A stretch of 64,000 nucleotides of DNA from JBDHTS01 sp044221445 (GCA_044221445.1 JBGAPF010000002.1:150479-214478), one strand, 5' to 3'. Numbered from the stretch's first letter, positions 1 to 8,857 are shown. Translations and numbers: made by a program. The notes: generated by a model from the sequence alone, not told the origin.

Positions 1-1368
1 TGTTCGCCGCGCTGGACAGCGACGATTTCGACGCCTGGGCCGACTCCCTGGACGAAACGACCGGCGCGTTCCTGAAAGACCCCTATTTCACGCGCGGCCT
101 GCGGGTGCTGGTTGTCAACGACCATGCGGTGGAAATCCTCCTGACCCGGCTGCGCCGGTATATCTGCCTTGCCTTCGATACGCTGGCTGCCAACGGGCGC
201 ATCCGCCTGTTCGAGACCTTTCTCTACGCGCTCGCCGAACAATGCTTCTTCAACGAATACGTCTACGCGCAGGACGAGGCCGAAGCGCGCGCCGCCGACG
301 CGCTGGCCGGGCGCGGCGACAGGGCCGCCCTCGCCCTCCTCGCCTGTTACAGGCCGCTATACCTGGCGCTGCCGGACAGTGCTGACACGCTCCACGCCCT
401 CGCCCGCAAGGACCCCGACTTGGCGCATCTGGTCAAACCCGTCGACGACCCGGTAGAGGAGGCGATCAGGCCCCACCCTCGTTCGCCTTCGGCGCGCTGT
501 CCAACGCGGGTCTCCCAGGCCGTGCGCGGGCAGTATGAGGAAAACCCCTATCCGCGCTGGACCACCATCATCACGCGGCCCATGCCGAACGACGATCTGA
601 TCGTGCCGGAATCCCAGCGCGACCTGCCGTTCGACATCCTGGTCGCCGGGTGCGGCACGGGGCGGCAGGCGATTTCCGCCGCCATCCGCGGCCCGAAATC
701 CCGCGTCACCGCCATCGACCTCAGCCGCGCCAGCCTCGCCTACGGCCTGCGCAAGGCGCGGGAGACCAAACTCGCCCATCGCGTGACGTTCACCCATGGT
801 GGACATCCTGTCGATGAAAGACTGGCCGGAGACGTTCGACATCATCGAATGCACCGGCGTCCTGCACCATATGGAAGACCCCTTCCTCGGCTGGCAGACC
901 CTGGCCGGCCGCCTCAGGCCCGGCGGCTTCATGAAGATCGGCCTGTACAGCGAGGCCGCGCGCCGGCCCGTCGTCGCCGCCCGCGAGTTCATCGCCGGCC
1001 GGGGCTATCCCTCGACCGTTGAGGGCATCCGCGCCTGCCGCCAGGCGATCTTCGCCCTGCCCCTCGACAACCCGCTGCAGAACCTCACGAAGACGGGCGA
1101 TTTCTACACCACCTCCACCGTCCGCGACCTGATCTTCCACGTCCAGGAACACCGCATGACCCTGCCGCAGATTCAGGGTACGATGAACAGGCTGAGCCTG
1201 GAATGCATCAAGTTCTCCCTGTCCGACCCCGGCCTGACCGCCCTGTACGACCAGCGCTATCCCGACGATCTGCACCGCGCCAGCATCGACAACTGGGCCG
1301 AAATCGAACGCGAATTCCCTCACGCCTTCTTTAATATGTACCAGTTCTGGTGCAGGAAGGCCGCATGA
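1..1368 (+). pseudogene. SAM-dependent methyltransferase, 5' truncated by window edge and frameshifted
   Basis: The reading frame is already open at the first bases, so the gene starts before the window. The first frame (codons in phase with position 105) gives a helical region, the conserved QYEENPYPRW motif and the SAM-binding glycine motif VAGCGTGRQA, then reaches VTFTH at about 797. The homologous continuation (VDILSMKDW, then FDIIECTGVLHHM and the PGG loop) lies in the next frame and runs to the TGA at 1366-1368. Skipping one G in the run at 798-799 joins the two halves into one methyltransferase. QYEENPYPRW is typical of alphaproteobacterial class I methyltransferases often fused to TPR regions. 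Its place next to the flagellin gene suggests, but does not show, a role in surface or flagellin glycan modification. It may be a real pseudogene or a one-base assembly error. Confidence 0.75.
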
Positions 1369-1423
1369 ACAAAACTTGCTCCATATAGTTTTAAACTGAA
1401 TAATTATTAATACGTAAAATCAA

Positions 1424-1439
1424 AGGCTTGGACATTGCT
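1424..1439 (+). promoter_or_regulatory. Predicted sigma-54 promoter of the flagellin gene
   Basis: The bases AGGCTTGGACATTGCT match the sigma-54 pattern TGGCACGN4TTGCW at the essential GG and GC, spaced by exactly 10 bases, and also at the C, the later G and the TTGC block. An AT-rich stretch lies just upstream. Transcription would start near 1450 and give a leader of about 108 nt. A sigma-54 activator of the FlbD family is encoded at 13429-14793, which supports the call. Confidence 0.6.
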
Positions 1440-1469
1440 CTTTTTTCATGGTAGCTTAGTAACGAGTTC

Positions 1470-1495
1470 TTAAGGGATTGTCCGCTATCCTTTAA
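1470..1495 (+). promoter_or_regulatory. First hairpin in the flagellin leader
   Basis: The arms TTAAGGGAT (1470-1478) and ATCCTTTAA (1487-1495) pair over nine positions with one G-U, around the loop TGTCCGCT. It lies in the predicted 5' untranslated region of the flagellin mRNA. Caulobacter FlbT is known to act on the 5' leader of flagellin mRNA, and FlbT and FlaF are encoded a few kb downstream, so this is a plausible target. Confidence 0.45.
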
Positions 1496-1500
1496 AAATA

Positions 1501-1523
1501 GGCCGGGAGAATTCCGGCTTTTT
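1501..1523 (+). terminator. Terminator-like hairpin in the flagellin leader
   Basis: GCCGG and CCGGC pair around GAGAATT, extended by flanking G-U and A-U pairs, and are followed by a run of five T. It sits between the predicted promoter and the start codon, so it could act as an attenuator, an mRNA-protecting stem, or a leftover terminator of a lost tandem gene. Its core GGGAGAAT also occurs in the terminator after the flagellin gene at 3250-3279. Confidence 0.45.
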
Positions 1524-1557
1524 ATAACACTAGGTAACCCAGGAAAGGAAACCTACC

Positions 1558-3243
1558 ATGTCGTCCGACGTCGTCTTGTCCGCAGCCCTACGGAATAACC
1601 TTCTGTCGCTGCAAAGCACCCAAAGAGGTATTGACTCTACCCAGTTGAAATTATCAACGGGCAAAAAAGTCAACTCCGCTCTCGATAACCCGCAAGCCTT
1701 CTTTGCTTCGCAAGCCCTGACCAACCGGGCAAGCGATCTAACCCGTCTTTTAGACGGCATTGGCCAGAGCATTCAGGTTATTAAAGCCGCTGATAACGGC
1801 GTAACAGCGCTGACAGCCTTGGTAAACCAAGCCGATTCCATTGCTACGCAAGCAAGCGAAGCCCAGTCTGCTGCTGCAAGTGGTACAGCTAAGATCACTG
1901 GTACGGTTGACCTGTCTGGACCTACTGCACTTGTAGGCGCTACCGGTACGGCTCTTATCAACAACAACGTTCTATCGATTAGGGCGTTTGTCAAGGCAAC
2001 GGGTGCCGCAGCTGGTGCAGCTCAAGTTGTTACATTGTCTACAGGTGACAGAGGCGTTGATATCGCTTCAAAAATCACGACTGCCGGTGCAGCCAGTTCT
2101 GCAACGGCCGGCATAACGGCAACCCTTGACGACAAAGGCCACCTGGTAATTGAAGCATCCAATTCTGATTACTTCTTCCGGATTGATACAATTACGTTTG
2201 GTGCAGCCTTATCAGTAGCCAACACGCAAACCGGCCTGTCCGCCTTAGGTATCGGTCAATACTTCGGGGTGGAAGAAAACGCCGGTGGCGCTACTCAGCA
2301 AGTAGCTTCTACCGTTATTGGTGGCTCAGGACTAACTTCCGCTGCATTGACTACAGCTACAGGCACCGCCACCAAAGACACTTTATTCTCAGCATTGACT
2401 GGCGCCGCAACTGTCAGCAGTGATGATAACTATACGGTAACCGCTGGTGGCTATACCCAGACTATAAACCTTGCCAACGTAAGGATCGGCGACTTCCTCG
2501 ATCAAATCAATAATGGTGTCTTGAAAAATATTGTTAAGGCATCTTTTGATGAAACAACGGGTCAGATTTCCTTGAGTGCGAAAACTGCCTCTGTTGGATC
2601 CATTACAGTTGGTACGACAGCAGCAGCGACACTGACGTTGCCGCTTGGTTTCGCCAGCTTAAGAACGAACAGCGCTATCACTGATAACGTTACAGAAGCT
2701 GTTTATCTCTCTAATGCTGCCGCAAGCGCAACCATCGACTCTCTCGAAACCCAGTATAATAACATTAGGACCCAGATCGATGCTCTGGTTACCAATGGAG
2801 ATACGGGCTATCGCGGCACCAACCTGCTAAATGGCGATGACCTGCTGACCGTCTTTAATGAAGACAGAACCAGTTCGTTAACGACAAGCGGCGTGGTTTA
2901 TGACTCTGCTGGCCTGGGCATCTCCGTGGCTGACTTCTCTACTGCCTCGACAATCGATACGGCTTTGGATGCAGTGAGAGATGCTTTGGAAACTGTCCGG
3001 AACTTCGGTAGTGCTTTGGCTGGTGACTTATCCGTCATTCAAACCCGCCAGAGCTTCACGAGCAGCCTGATCAACACGTTGAAAGAAGGGTCAGACCTTC
3101 TTGTCAACGCCGACCAGAACGAAGAAGGCGCCAAACTGCTTGCCCTGCAGACCTGCCAGTCCCTGGGCGTTACCGCCCTGTCCCTGGCCCCGCAGTCGCA
3201 ACAGTCGATTCTCCGCCCTTCGGCTAAGGCTAAAAAAAGTTAA
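1558..3243 (+). CDS. Flagellin
   Basis: Structural subunit of the flagellar filament, 561 aa. The N-terminal D0/D1 helices are clear (LRNNLLSLQSTQ, STGKKVNSALDNP, IKAADNGVTALTALVNQA), as are the C-terminal helices (NFGSALAGDLSVIQTRQSF, EEGAKLLALQT). The middle of roughly 300 residues is a Thr/Ala-rich variable domain. The start is set by AGGAAAGGAAACC before ATG. The C-terminus is unusual: flagellins normally end in a form such as QSVLRLFG, but here the protein reads QSILRPSAKAKKS. In another frame the same bases give FG followed by TAA at 3225-3227, which suggests a one-base loss in the CCC run near 3217. The conserved QTRQ motif also reads QTCQ. A strong terminator follows. The base composition is less GC-rich than the neighbouring metabolic genes. 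Confidence 0.95.
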   Translation: MSSDVVLSAALRNNLLSLQSTQRGIDSTQLKLSTGKKVNSALDNPQAFFASQALTNRASDLTRLLDGIGQSIQVIKAADNGVTALTALVNQADSIATQASEAQSAAASGTAKITGTVDLSGPTALVGATGTALINNNVLSIRAFVKATGAAAGAAQVVTLSTGDRGVDIASKITTAGAASSATAGITATLDDKGHLVIEASNSDYFFRIDTITFGAALSVANTQTGLSALGIGQYFGVEENAGGATQQVASTVIGGSGLTSAALTTATGTATKDTLFSALTGAATVSSDDNYTVTAGGYTQTINLANVRIGDFLDQINNGVLKNIVKASFDETTGQISLSAKTASVGSITVGTTAAATLTLPLGFASLRTNSAITDNVTEAVYLSNAAASATIDSLETQYNNIRTQIDALVTNGDTGYRGTNLLNGDDLLTVFNEDRTSSLTTSGVVYDSAGLGISVADFSTASTIDTALDAVRDALETVRNFGSALAGDLSVIQTRQSFTSSLINTLKEGSDLLVNADQNEEGAKLLALQTCQSLGVTALSLAPQSQQSILRPSAKAKKS

Positions 3244-3249
3244 AGGCAA

Positions 3250-3279
3250 AAAACCGGCGGGAGAATCCCGCCGGTTTTT
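3250..3279 (+). terminator. Rho-independent terminator of the flagellin gene
   Basis: CCGGCGGG and CCCGCCGG form a perfect eight-pair stem around the loop AGAAT, followed by TTTTT. It begins about ten bases after the flagellin stop codon. Confidence 0.9.
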
Positions 3280-3347
3280 CTTTTGGCTTCTCGCGAGCCC
3301 TACCCCGTCGCCGGTCGTCCTGCCTGCCTTTGTATGCGGGCGGCGCC

Positions 3348-3376
3348 TTGACAATATAGGTATTTTTACCTACTCT
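3348..3376 (+). promoter_or_regulatory. Possible housekeeping promoter with internal inverted repeat
   Basis: A perfect TTGACA (3348-3353) is followed after 17 bases by TACTCT (3371-3376), a weak match to the -10 consensus. The spacer contains AGGTATTTTTACCT, an inverted repeat that could be an operator. Its core TTTTTACC recurs at 9015-9022. It points towards 3383-3565 and the RTX gene at 3663. Confidence 0.35.
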
Positions 3377-3382
3377 TCTCAT

Positions 3383-3565
3383 ATGAAACGAGATGTTGAA
3401 ACCGCATCGTCCCACCCGCCCAAAATCTACCCGCCTTTTGCCGCCTTCGCGGCCCCGTCAAACAAACTGAATGAAACAGACAGTTTTTTCAGTGAGTTGC
3501 GCAAAACGAAAAGTTTTTTGAAAAACAAACTGAAGGCGTCCAGCCTTTTCCGGAAAATATCATAG
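3383..3565 (+). CDS. Small hypothetical ORF
   Basis: An open frame of 60 codons lies in the 380-base gap between the flagellin terminator and the RTX gene (3284-3662). The product is basic (starts MKRDVETASSHPPK, ends in a Lys/Phe-rich stretch) and shows no recognisable domain. It lies just after a TTGACA-type promoter but has no clear ribosome binding site. The DNA beneath it contains several inverted repeats (for example AAACTG/CAGTTT at about 3465-3487), so the segment may instead be an untranslated leader. Apart from this and the promoter I see nothing else in the gap. Confidence 0.15.
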   Translation: MKRDVETASSHPPKIYPPFAAFAAPSNKLNETDSFFSELRKTKSFLKNKLKASSLFRKIS

Positions 3566-3662
3566 ATGTTGATAACTCCCCCGCGCAACCATGGTATTGT
3601 AAGCCCTTCTCCGCCTCCTCCCGTATCATACACCCACATCGCAACCCCACAGGAGCACCCCC

Positions 3663-6600
3663 ATGGCCACCATAACCGGCACCAGCGGCAACGACACCCT
3701 GAACGGCACAAGCTCGGCGGACACGATTTACGGATTGGCTGGCAGCGATACGATTGATGGCGGCTTAGGCAATGACGCCCTATATGGCGGCGCAAATTAC
3801 GATACCTATAAATATGTCTTGGGCGAAGGCAACGACACGATTTATGAATCCAGTGGCGGCGGCATTATCAACGTCTATACCTCTGTGACGGGTACGGTTT
3901 CCTATGCTGACGCGGGACAATTCTCCTTTAAGAAAGAAACCAACAGCGATCTCACCATCTACTACAATGACGGCAGCACGACGTCTCTATTGGGACTTAC
4001 AATCGCGGATCCGTTTTCAGTAAGCAATCCTGATGACGCCGTTAATGCAATATATATTTACAACTCTTACATAACGCAAATTAATCTCGCCCTTCTATTT
4101 GGTTCTCCCTATTCCACAGTTGCAGCGATAAGCACAGGTACAGAGACGATATACGGAACTGGATCTACTGATGACATTATTCTTGGAGGTCTGGGTAATA
4201 ATACCATCTATACCAGTGCAACTGTTTCAAGTCAGATTTATGCAGGTGACGGAAACGATATAGTTTATGGCAATTCTAGTGTGGACTCAATTTATGGCGG
4301 CGCAGGAACAGATACCGTTCATGGGGGAGGAAATGGTGACTATGTTGTGGGCGGAGCCGGTAACGACTCTTTATACGGTGAAAATGGCAATGATTCTATT
4401 CTTGGCGGTTCCGGAGATGATGTCATATATGGCGATGATGCTGCTGGCCTAAATACAGGAAATGACGAAATATATGGTGAAAACGGTAACGACACAATTT
4501 ATGGAGGATTAGGAAATGACTATATCAAAGGCGGAGACGTTAACAACCTGGACTCAGATTCTAATCTTATCTACGGGAATGAAGGTGATGACTGGCTGAT
4601 AGGTGGCCAGCAAAACGATGAAATTTATGGAGGAACCGGAGCAGATTTAATTACTGGGGATTTGGGCGATGATCTTATTCATGGCAACGAAGGCAACGAT
4701 ACCATCAATGAACAATCTGGCCAGGATACAATTTACGGTGATGACGGCGATGATGCCATTACTTCATCTTCATTGACCGGTGGTGGATACGATATAATTT
4801 ATGGCGGCAATGGCAACGATAACATTTATGTCACTGGCACAAACAACTACGTAGATGGTGGTGCTGATAACGACACTATCAGTACAGGCACAGGAGATGA
4901 TGAAATCCATGGTGGAACAGGAAATGATTATATTACTGCCTTTAATGGAATAAATCTGATTTACGGCGACGATGGCATCGACACAATTTACGCTGGAGAT
5001 AACAATGACACGATTAATGGCGGAAGCGGTGCTGATACGATTACTGCCTATGCTGGCGCAGACGTTATCAACGGAGATGCAGGAGATGACATTATTTATG
5101 CTGGAACCGGAAACGACATCGTTCATGGAGGCACAGAAAACGATAGCATAAAGGGCGATGTCGGTAACGATACATTATATGGTGATGATGGTAACGACGA
5201 TATAGATGGTGGTAGCGGTTCAGACATACTCTATGTAGGCTACGGAAACGACACTATTTATGATTGCCAGTATTCAGGAGATGTCATAGGTGACATCGAT
5301 TACGTGTATGGAGAAGCTGGCGATGATATTCTCTATGGCATTTTTCAAAGTAACTATCTTTATGGTGGCACGAATAATGACACTTATTATCTTTGGGGAG
5401 ATCTGGCCAGCGTCAGTAAAGTGGATACCGTAGAAGATTCAAGCGGTACGTTAGATTCGATTGTTTTTCAGATTGATTCAACCTTTTCATCCTACGTTTC
5501 TTCTTTTATCATCGGCTCCGATCTTCATATTATATTCGACGACACCAACGATGATGAAATAATTATCAAAAACCAATATCTAGCAGACTCTTTCGGCAAC
5601 ACAATTCTCCAATCTATTGAATCCATAAAATATAGCGATAACGTTAACGTTAGTGCCGTCTCTTATATCGTCGGCACTTCCACTGGCGAAACCCTCACCG
5701 GCACGTCCATTGCCGAAGCCATTTCCGGCCTCGGCGGCAGCGACACCATCAACGCGGGCAGCGGCGGGGACCTGGTCGTTGCGGGAACGGGCAACGACAC
5801 CGTTCACGGCAATAACGACGACGACACGATCTATGGCGGGGATGGCGACGATACGCTCTATGGCGACGCCGGGAACGATACGATTTACGGCAATGCCGGC
5901 AACGACACGGTTTATGGCGGCGCGGATAACGACGCGCTGGACGGCGGCACCGGCACCGACCTGCTGAACTATACCGGCGAGACGGCGCTGGTCACGGTCG
6001 ACCTGTCGGCGGGCACGGCCTCGGGCACGGCCATCGGCTCCGACACCGTGACCGGCTTCGAAAACGTCACCGGCACCAACAGCTATGGCGACACGATCAC
6101 GGGCGACGGCGGCTCCAACATCCTGACCGGCCTCGGCGGCGGCGACACGCTGAACGGCAATGGCGGCGCGGATTATCTCGACGGCGGCCTCGGCAACGAT
6201 ACGCTGAACGGCGGGGACGGCGACGACATCCTGATCGGTTATTCCGGCAACGACGCCCTGAACGGCGGCAACGGCATCGACGTCGCGGATTACGGCACCT
6301 CGACCTCCACCGTCACGGTCAGCCTGGCCAGCGGCACCGCCTCCGGCGCGGGGTCGGACACGCTGTCCGGCATCGAATGGATCTATGGTGGTTCGGGCAA
6401 CGATACGCTGACCGGCGACACCGGCGCGAACACGATCAAGGGCAATGCGGGGAACGACACGATCAGCGGCGGCGACGGCAACGATCTTCTGTACGGCAAC
6501 GCGGGGACGGACAGCATCGACGGCGGCAACGGGTCGGATACCGTGGATTACACCACGGCCGCGGGCGGCGTCACCGCCGACCTTTCCGCCGGAACCGCCG

Positions 6601-7391
6601 GCAATGACGGCGACGGCGCGTCCGACACGCTTGCCAATATCGAGAACCTCACCGGCTCCTCCCATAACGACACCCTGACCGGCAGCAGCGTGTTCAACAT
6701 CATCGACGCCGGATCGGGGGACGACACCGTCTATGCCGGCTCGGGCAGCGACACGATCTACGGCGGCGGCGGCAACGACACGCTGTACGGGGAAAACAAC
6801 GACGACACCTTCTACAGCGGCCTCGGCAACGACACCTATGACGGCGGCTCCGGCACCGACAAGGTGAACTTCGCCGCCCTGACGACCGCCGTGACGGTCG
6901 ATCTGGCCGCGGGGACCGCCAGCAACGGCACGGACGGGTCTGACACGCTGTCCGGCATCGAAAACATCGTCGGCTCCATCGCCGCCGACGACATTCGCGG
7001 CGACACGAACGCCAACACCCTGGCGGGCGGCGGCGGCAACGACGTGATCGCGGGACGCGGCGGGCTGGACACCCTGACCGGCAACGGCGGCAGTGACACG
7101 TTCGTGTTCGAATCCGCGACGGCGTTCGGCGCTATCGACGTCGTCACCGATTTCAAGACCGCCGAAAGCGACAAGCTTGACCTGTCCAGCCTGCTGACGG
7201 GATTCAATCCCCTGACCGACCTGATCACCGATTTCGTGGAAATCACCACGTCCGGCGCGAACAGCGTCGTGAAGGTGGACATGGACGGCGCCGGCTCCAC
7301 CTACGCCCTGACCCAGATCGCCACGCTGAACGGCATTACCGGCCTGACCGACGAGGCCGCGCTCCATGCCAACGGGACTATCATTTCGTGA
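3663..7391 (+). CDS. Large RTX (hemolysin-type calcium-binding repeat) protein
   Basis: A 1242-aa protein made almost wholly of glycine- and aspartate-rich nonapeptide repeats of the GGxGNDxxx type, which fold into calcium-binding parallel beta-rolls. It begins MATITGTSGNDTLNG with AGGAG upstream. Around residues 620-660 is an HCBP-related segment (SDLHIIFDDTNDDEIIIKNQ). The C-terminal 90 residues (TFVFESATAFGAIDVVTDF, then KLDLSSLL and VDMDGAG) match the type I secretion end domain seen in serralysins and related exoproteins. No catalytic domain is visible, so it may be an S-layer-like, adhesive or biofilm protein. No type I transporter is encoded nearby. The codon use changes sharply within the gene: about 3780-5640 is AT-rich (AAT, GGA, ATA, TTT) while 5650-7391 is very GC-rich. 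Confidence 0.9.
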   Translation: MATITGTSGNDTLNGTSSADTIYGLAGSDTIDGGLGNDALYGGANYDTYKYVLGEGNDTIYESSGGGIINVYTSVTGTVSYADAGQFSFKKETNSDLTIYYNDGSTTSLLGLTIADPFSVSNPDDAVNAIYIYNSYITQINLALLFGSPYSTVAAISTGTETIYGTGSTDDIILGGLGNNTIYTSATVSSQIYAGDGNDIVYGNSSVDSIYGGAGTDTVHGGGNGDYVVGGAGNDSLYGENGNDSILGGSGDDVIYGDDAAGLNTGNDEIYGENGNDTIYGGLGNDYIKGGDVNNLDSDSNLIYGNEGDDWLIGGQQNDEIYGGTGADLITGDLGDDLIHGNEGNDTINEQSGQDTIYGDDGDDAITSSSLTGGGYDIIYGGNGNDNIYVTGTNNYVDGGADNDTISTGTGDDEIHGGTGNDYITAFNGINLIYGDDGIDTIYAGDNNDTINGGSGADTITAYAGADVINGDAGDDIIYAGTGNDIVHGGTENDSIKGDVGNDTLYGDDGNDDIDGGSGSDILYVGYGNDTIYDCQYSGDVIGDIDYVYGEAGDDILYGIFQSNYLYGGTNNDTYYLWGDLASVSKVDTVEDSSGTLDSIVFQIDSTFSSYVSSFIIGSDLHIIFDDTNDDEIIIKNQYLADSFGNTILQSIESIKYSDNVNVSAVSYIVGTSTGETLTGTSIAEAISGLGGSDTINAGSGGDLVVAGTGNDTVHGNNDDDTIYGGDGDDTLYGDAGNDTIYGNAGNDTVYGGADNDALDGGTGTDLLNYTGETALVTVDLSAGTASGTAIGSDTVTGFENVTGTNSYGDTITGDGGSNILTGLGGGDTLNGNGGADYLDGGLGNDTLNGGDGDDILIGYSGNDALNGGNGIDVADYGTSTSTVTVSLASGTASGAGSDTLSGIEWIYGGSGNDTLTGDTGANTIKGNAGNDTISGGDGNDLLYGNAGTDSIDGGNGSDTVDYTTAAGGVTADLSAGTAGNDGDGASDTLANIENLTGSSHNDTLTGSSVFNIIDAGSGDDTVYAGSGSDTIYGGGGNDTLYGENNDDTFYSGLGNDTYDGGSGTDKVNFAALTTAVTVDLAAGTASNGTDGSDTLSGIENIVGSIAADDIRGDTNANTLAGGGGNDVIAGRGGLDTLTGNGGSDTFVFESATAFGAIDVVTDFKTAESDKLDLSSLLTGFNPLTDLITDFVEITTSGANSVVKVDMDGAGSTYALTQIATLNGITGLTDEAALHANGTIIS

Positions 7392-7531
7392 TGGTGCCAG
7401 ATTAGGAATATAAGCGTCCCCGCGGCCGAACACCCCCGCATTTTGGCAATGAAATATTTACCATTACGGGATACACTTGTTGTATTAATATGGTGCCGGA
7501 AGAAATCCGGTTTGCGCAAAGGAAGAACTCC

Positions 7532-7933
7532 ATGGCCCTCGTCATCGACCTTAAGCCGTTTGAAAAGATCCTGATCGGCACCGCCGTCATCACCAATGGC
7601 GACCAGCGCACCAGGCTGCAGATCGCGGGCGACGCCGCCATCCTGCGCGAAAAGGATGTGTTGCAGGAAGAAGATGCGGATACGCCGTGCAAAAGGATTT
7701 ATTTCATCATCCAGTGCATGTATCTTGCGCCCGACGCGAAAATCTATTTCGACCGGTATTTCGCCATGATCCGGGAGATTCAGGACGCCGCGCCGACCAC
7801 CACCTTCTTCTTCCTGAAAATCAACGAGACCATTCTCGCCGGCTCCTATTATAAGGCGCTGAAAGAAGCCCGGGAACTGTTGAAACACGAGCAAGAGTTG
7901 ATCGACAATGTCAAACAGCAACAAACCGGCTAA
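7532..7933 (+). CDS. flbT: Flagellin synthesis regulator FlbT
   Basis: 133 aa. The family pattern is plain: MALxIDLKPFEKILIGTAVITNGD, LREKDVLQEEDADTPCKRIYFIIQCMYL and YYKALKEARELL. In Caulobacter FlbT limits flagellin translation by acting on the flagellin mRNA leader. In some other alphaproteobacteria it has a positive role. The start at 7532 follows AAAGGAAG and agrees with the usual N-terminus; an upstream in-frame start at 7490 would add an unconserved stretch. The gene overlaps flaF by 26 bases, so the pair is surely cotranscribed. The upstream gap holds a small inverted repeat, ATACA/TGTAT around 7472-7486, of unknown meaning. Confidence 0.93.
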   Translation: MALVIDLKPFEKILIGTAVITNGDQRTRLQIAGDAAILREKDVLQEEDADTPCKRIYFIIQCMYLAPDAKIYFDRYFAMIREIQDAAPTTTFFFLKINETILAGSYYKALKEARELLKHEQELIDNVKQQQTG

Positions 7934-8375
7934 TCCGCACGCCTCGGCGGCGGGCGCCTATGGCGACCATGCGCGCAAGCATACGCCGGACCAGCGCGAG
8001 CTGGAGGGCCGTGTGTTGCTGAAGGCTGCCCAGAATTTCACCGATCTCCAGAACAACTGGGAATCGATGACGCAGGAAAAGCTGGACAACGCCCTCACCC
8101 ATAACCGCCAGATCTGGATGATGTTCGTCGACAACGCGATGGAGGACAAAAATCCGGACCGGCCGAACAGCCTGCGCAACAACATCGCCAATCTCGGCGC
8201 GTTCATCTTCAAGCACAGCATCAATACGCTGGCACAGCCGCAGAAGGAAAAGCTGAACATCCTGATCGAGATCAACCGCGAAATCGCCGCCGGGCTGATG
8301 ACAAAGCCGACGGGCGCGGAAGGCGGAGCTGACACAGGATCCAGAGCCCCGTCGAACAACCCTTATAAGGCTTGA
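7908..8375 (+). CDS. flaF: Flagellar biosynthesis regulator FlaF
   Basis: 155 aa, FlaF family. The recognisable core is YGDHARKHTPDQRELEGRVLLKAAQ, NRQIWMMFVDNAMED, NLGAFIFKHSINTL and the helix EINREIAAGLM. FlaF acts with FlbT; in Caulobacter it is needed for flagellin translation and binds flagellin. The start lies inside the end of flbT, with GAGCAAGAG upstream. The C-terminal tail of about 25 residues (Gly/Ser/Pro-rich) is longer than in most family members. Confidence 0.9.
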   Translation: MSNSNKPANPHASAAGAYGDHARKHTPDQRELEGRVLLKAAQNFTDLQNNWESMTQEKLDNALTHNRQIWMMFVDNAMEDKNPDRPNSLRNNIANLGAFIFKHSINTLAQPQKEKLNILIEINREIAAGLMTKPTGAEGGADTGSRAPSNNPYKA

Positions 8376-8437
8376 ACGCTGACGCGCGCCATTGCCGTAC
8401 AGGCAAAAGTCACTCAATCTTTAAGTCGATGGAAAAG

Positions 8438-8857
8438 TTAAGCCAGAACCGTAACCTGGGAGCCTGCGCCCGATCCGGATTTGGAGGCGCTGCTGAACGC
8501 GGCCAGCTGCTTGGCGGTGGGAGCCGGCGCCCTGCCCTGCGTGCTTTGGGACGGTTCCTGAGGCGCGCTCGATCTGACCGTGCGGGCGGCGCGCTGGGTT
8601 TCATCCTGGACGCGGGCCTTCAGGTCGGATTCGGACGGGAATGTCTGCAGCACCGCTCCTGTATCGGGATCGCGGATTTGCAGAACGATTTTATGGGCTG
8701 TTTTGTCGACCGCTATATAGGGGCTGACGTAAGGAGCCTGGGCCACCTTTTGCACCCGGTCAGGGTTGGCGGCGAAAGACTCGGTCGTACTGACCTGTTC
8801 GGAATGACCCCGAACAAGAGGCGCTGACTGCAACACTGAATTAACAGCTTCGAGCAT
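8438..8857 (-). CDS. flaG: FlaG-like flagellar protein
   Basis: 139 aa on the reverse strand. The central part (APYVSPYIAVDKTAHKIVLQIRDPDTGAVLQTFPSESDLKAR) has the FlaG signature: a short beta-hairpin VLQIRDPDTGAV followed by QxFPSE. FlaG proteins influence filament length or FliD/flagellin assembly. The last 50 residues are Ser/Ala/Gln-rich and likely disordered. A sigma-54-like promoter (8903-8918) lies about 45 bases upstream of the start, which fits late flagellar expression. It is convergent with flaF and divergent from fliF. Confidence 0.75.
   Translation of the reverse strand: MLEAVNSVLQSAPLVRGHSEQVSTTESFAANPDRVQKVAQAPYVSPYIAVDKTAHKIVLQIRDPDTGAVLQTFPSESDLKARVQDETQRAARTVRSSAPQEPSQSTQGRAPAPTAKQLAAFSSASKSGSGAGSQVTVLA

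Noticed and set aside
5653..5967. CRISPR-like or tandem DNA repeat in the RTX region
   Set aside because: The regularity is that of nine-residue protein repeats with variable codons, not of identical DNA repeats and spacers.
5580..7433. A 617-codon open frame on the reverse strand opposite the GC-rich half of the RTX gene
   Set aside because: Its Val/Ala/Asp-rich repeats are the mirror image of the RTX nonapeptide code; the forward frame has a secretion end domain and ribosome binding site.
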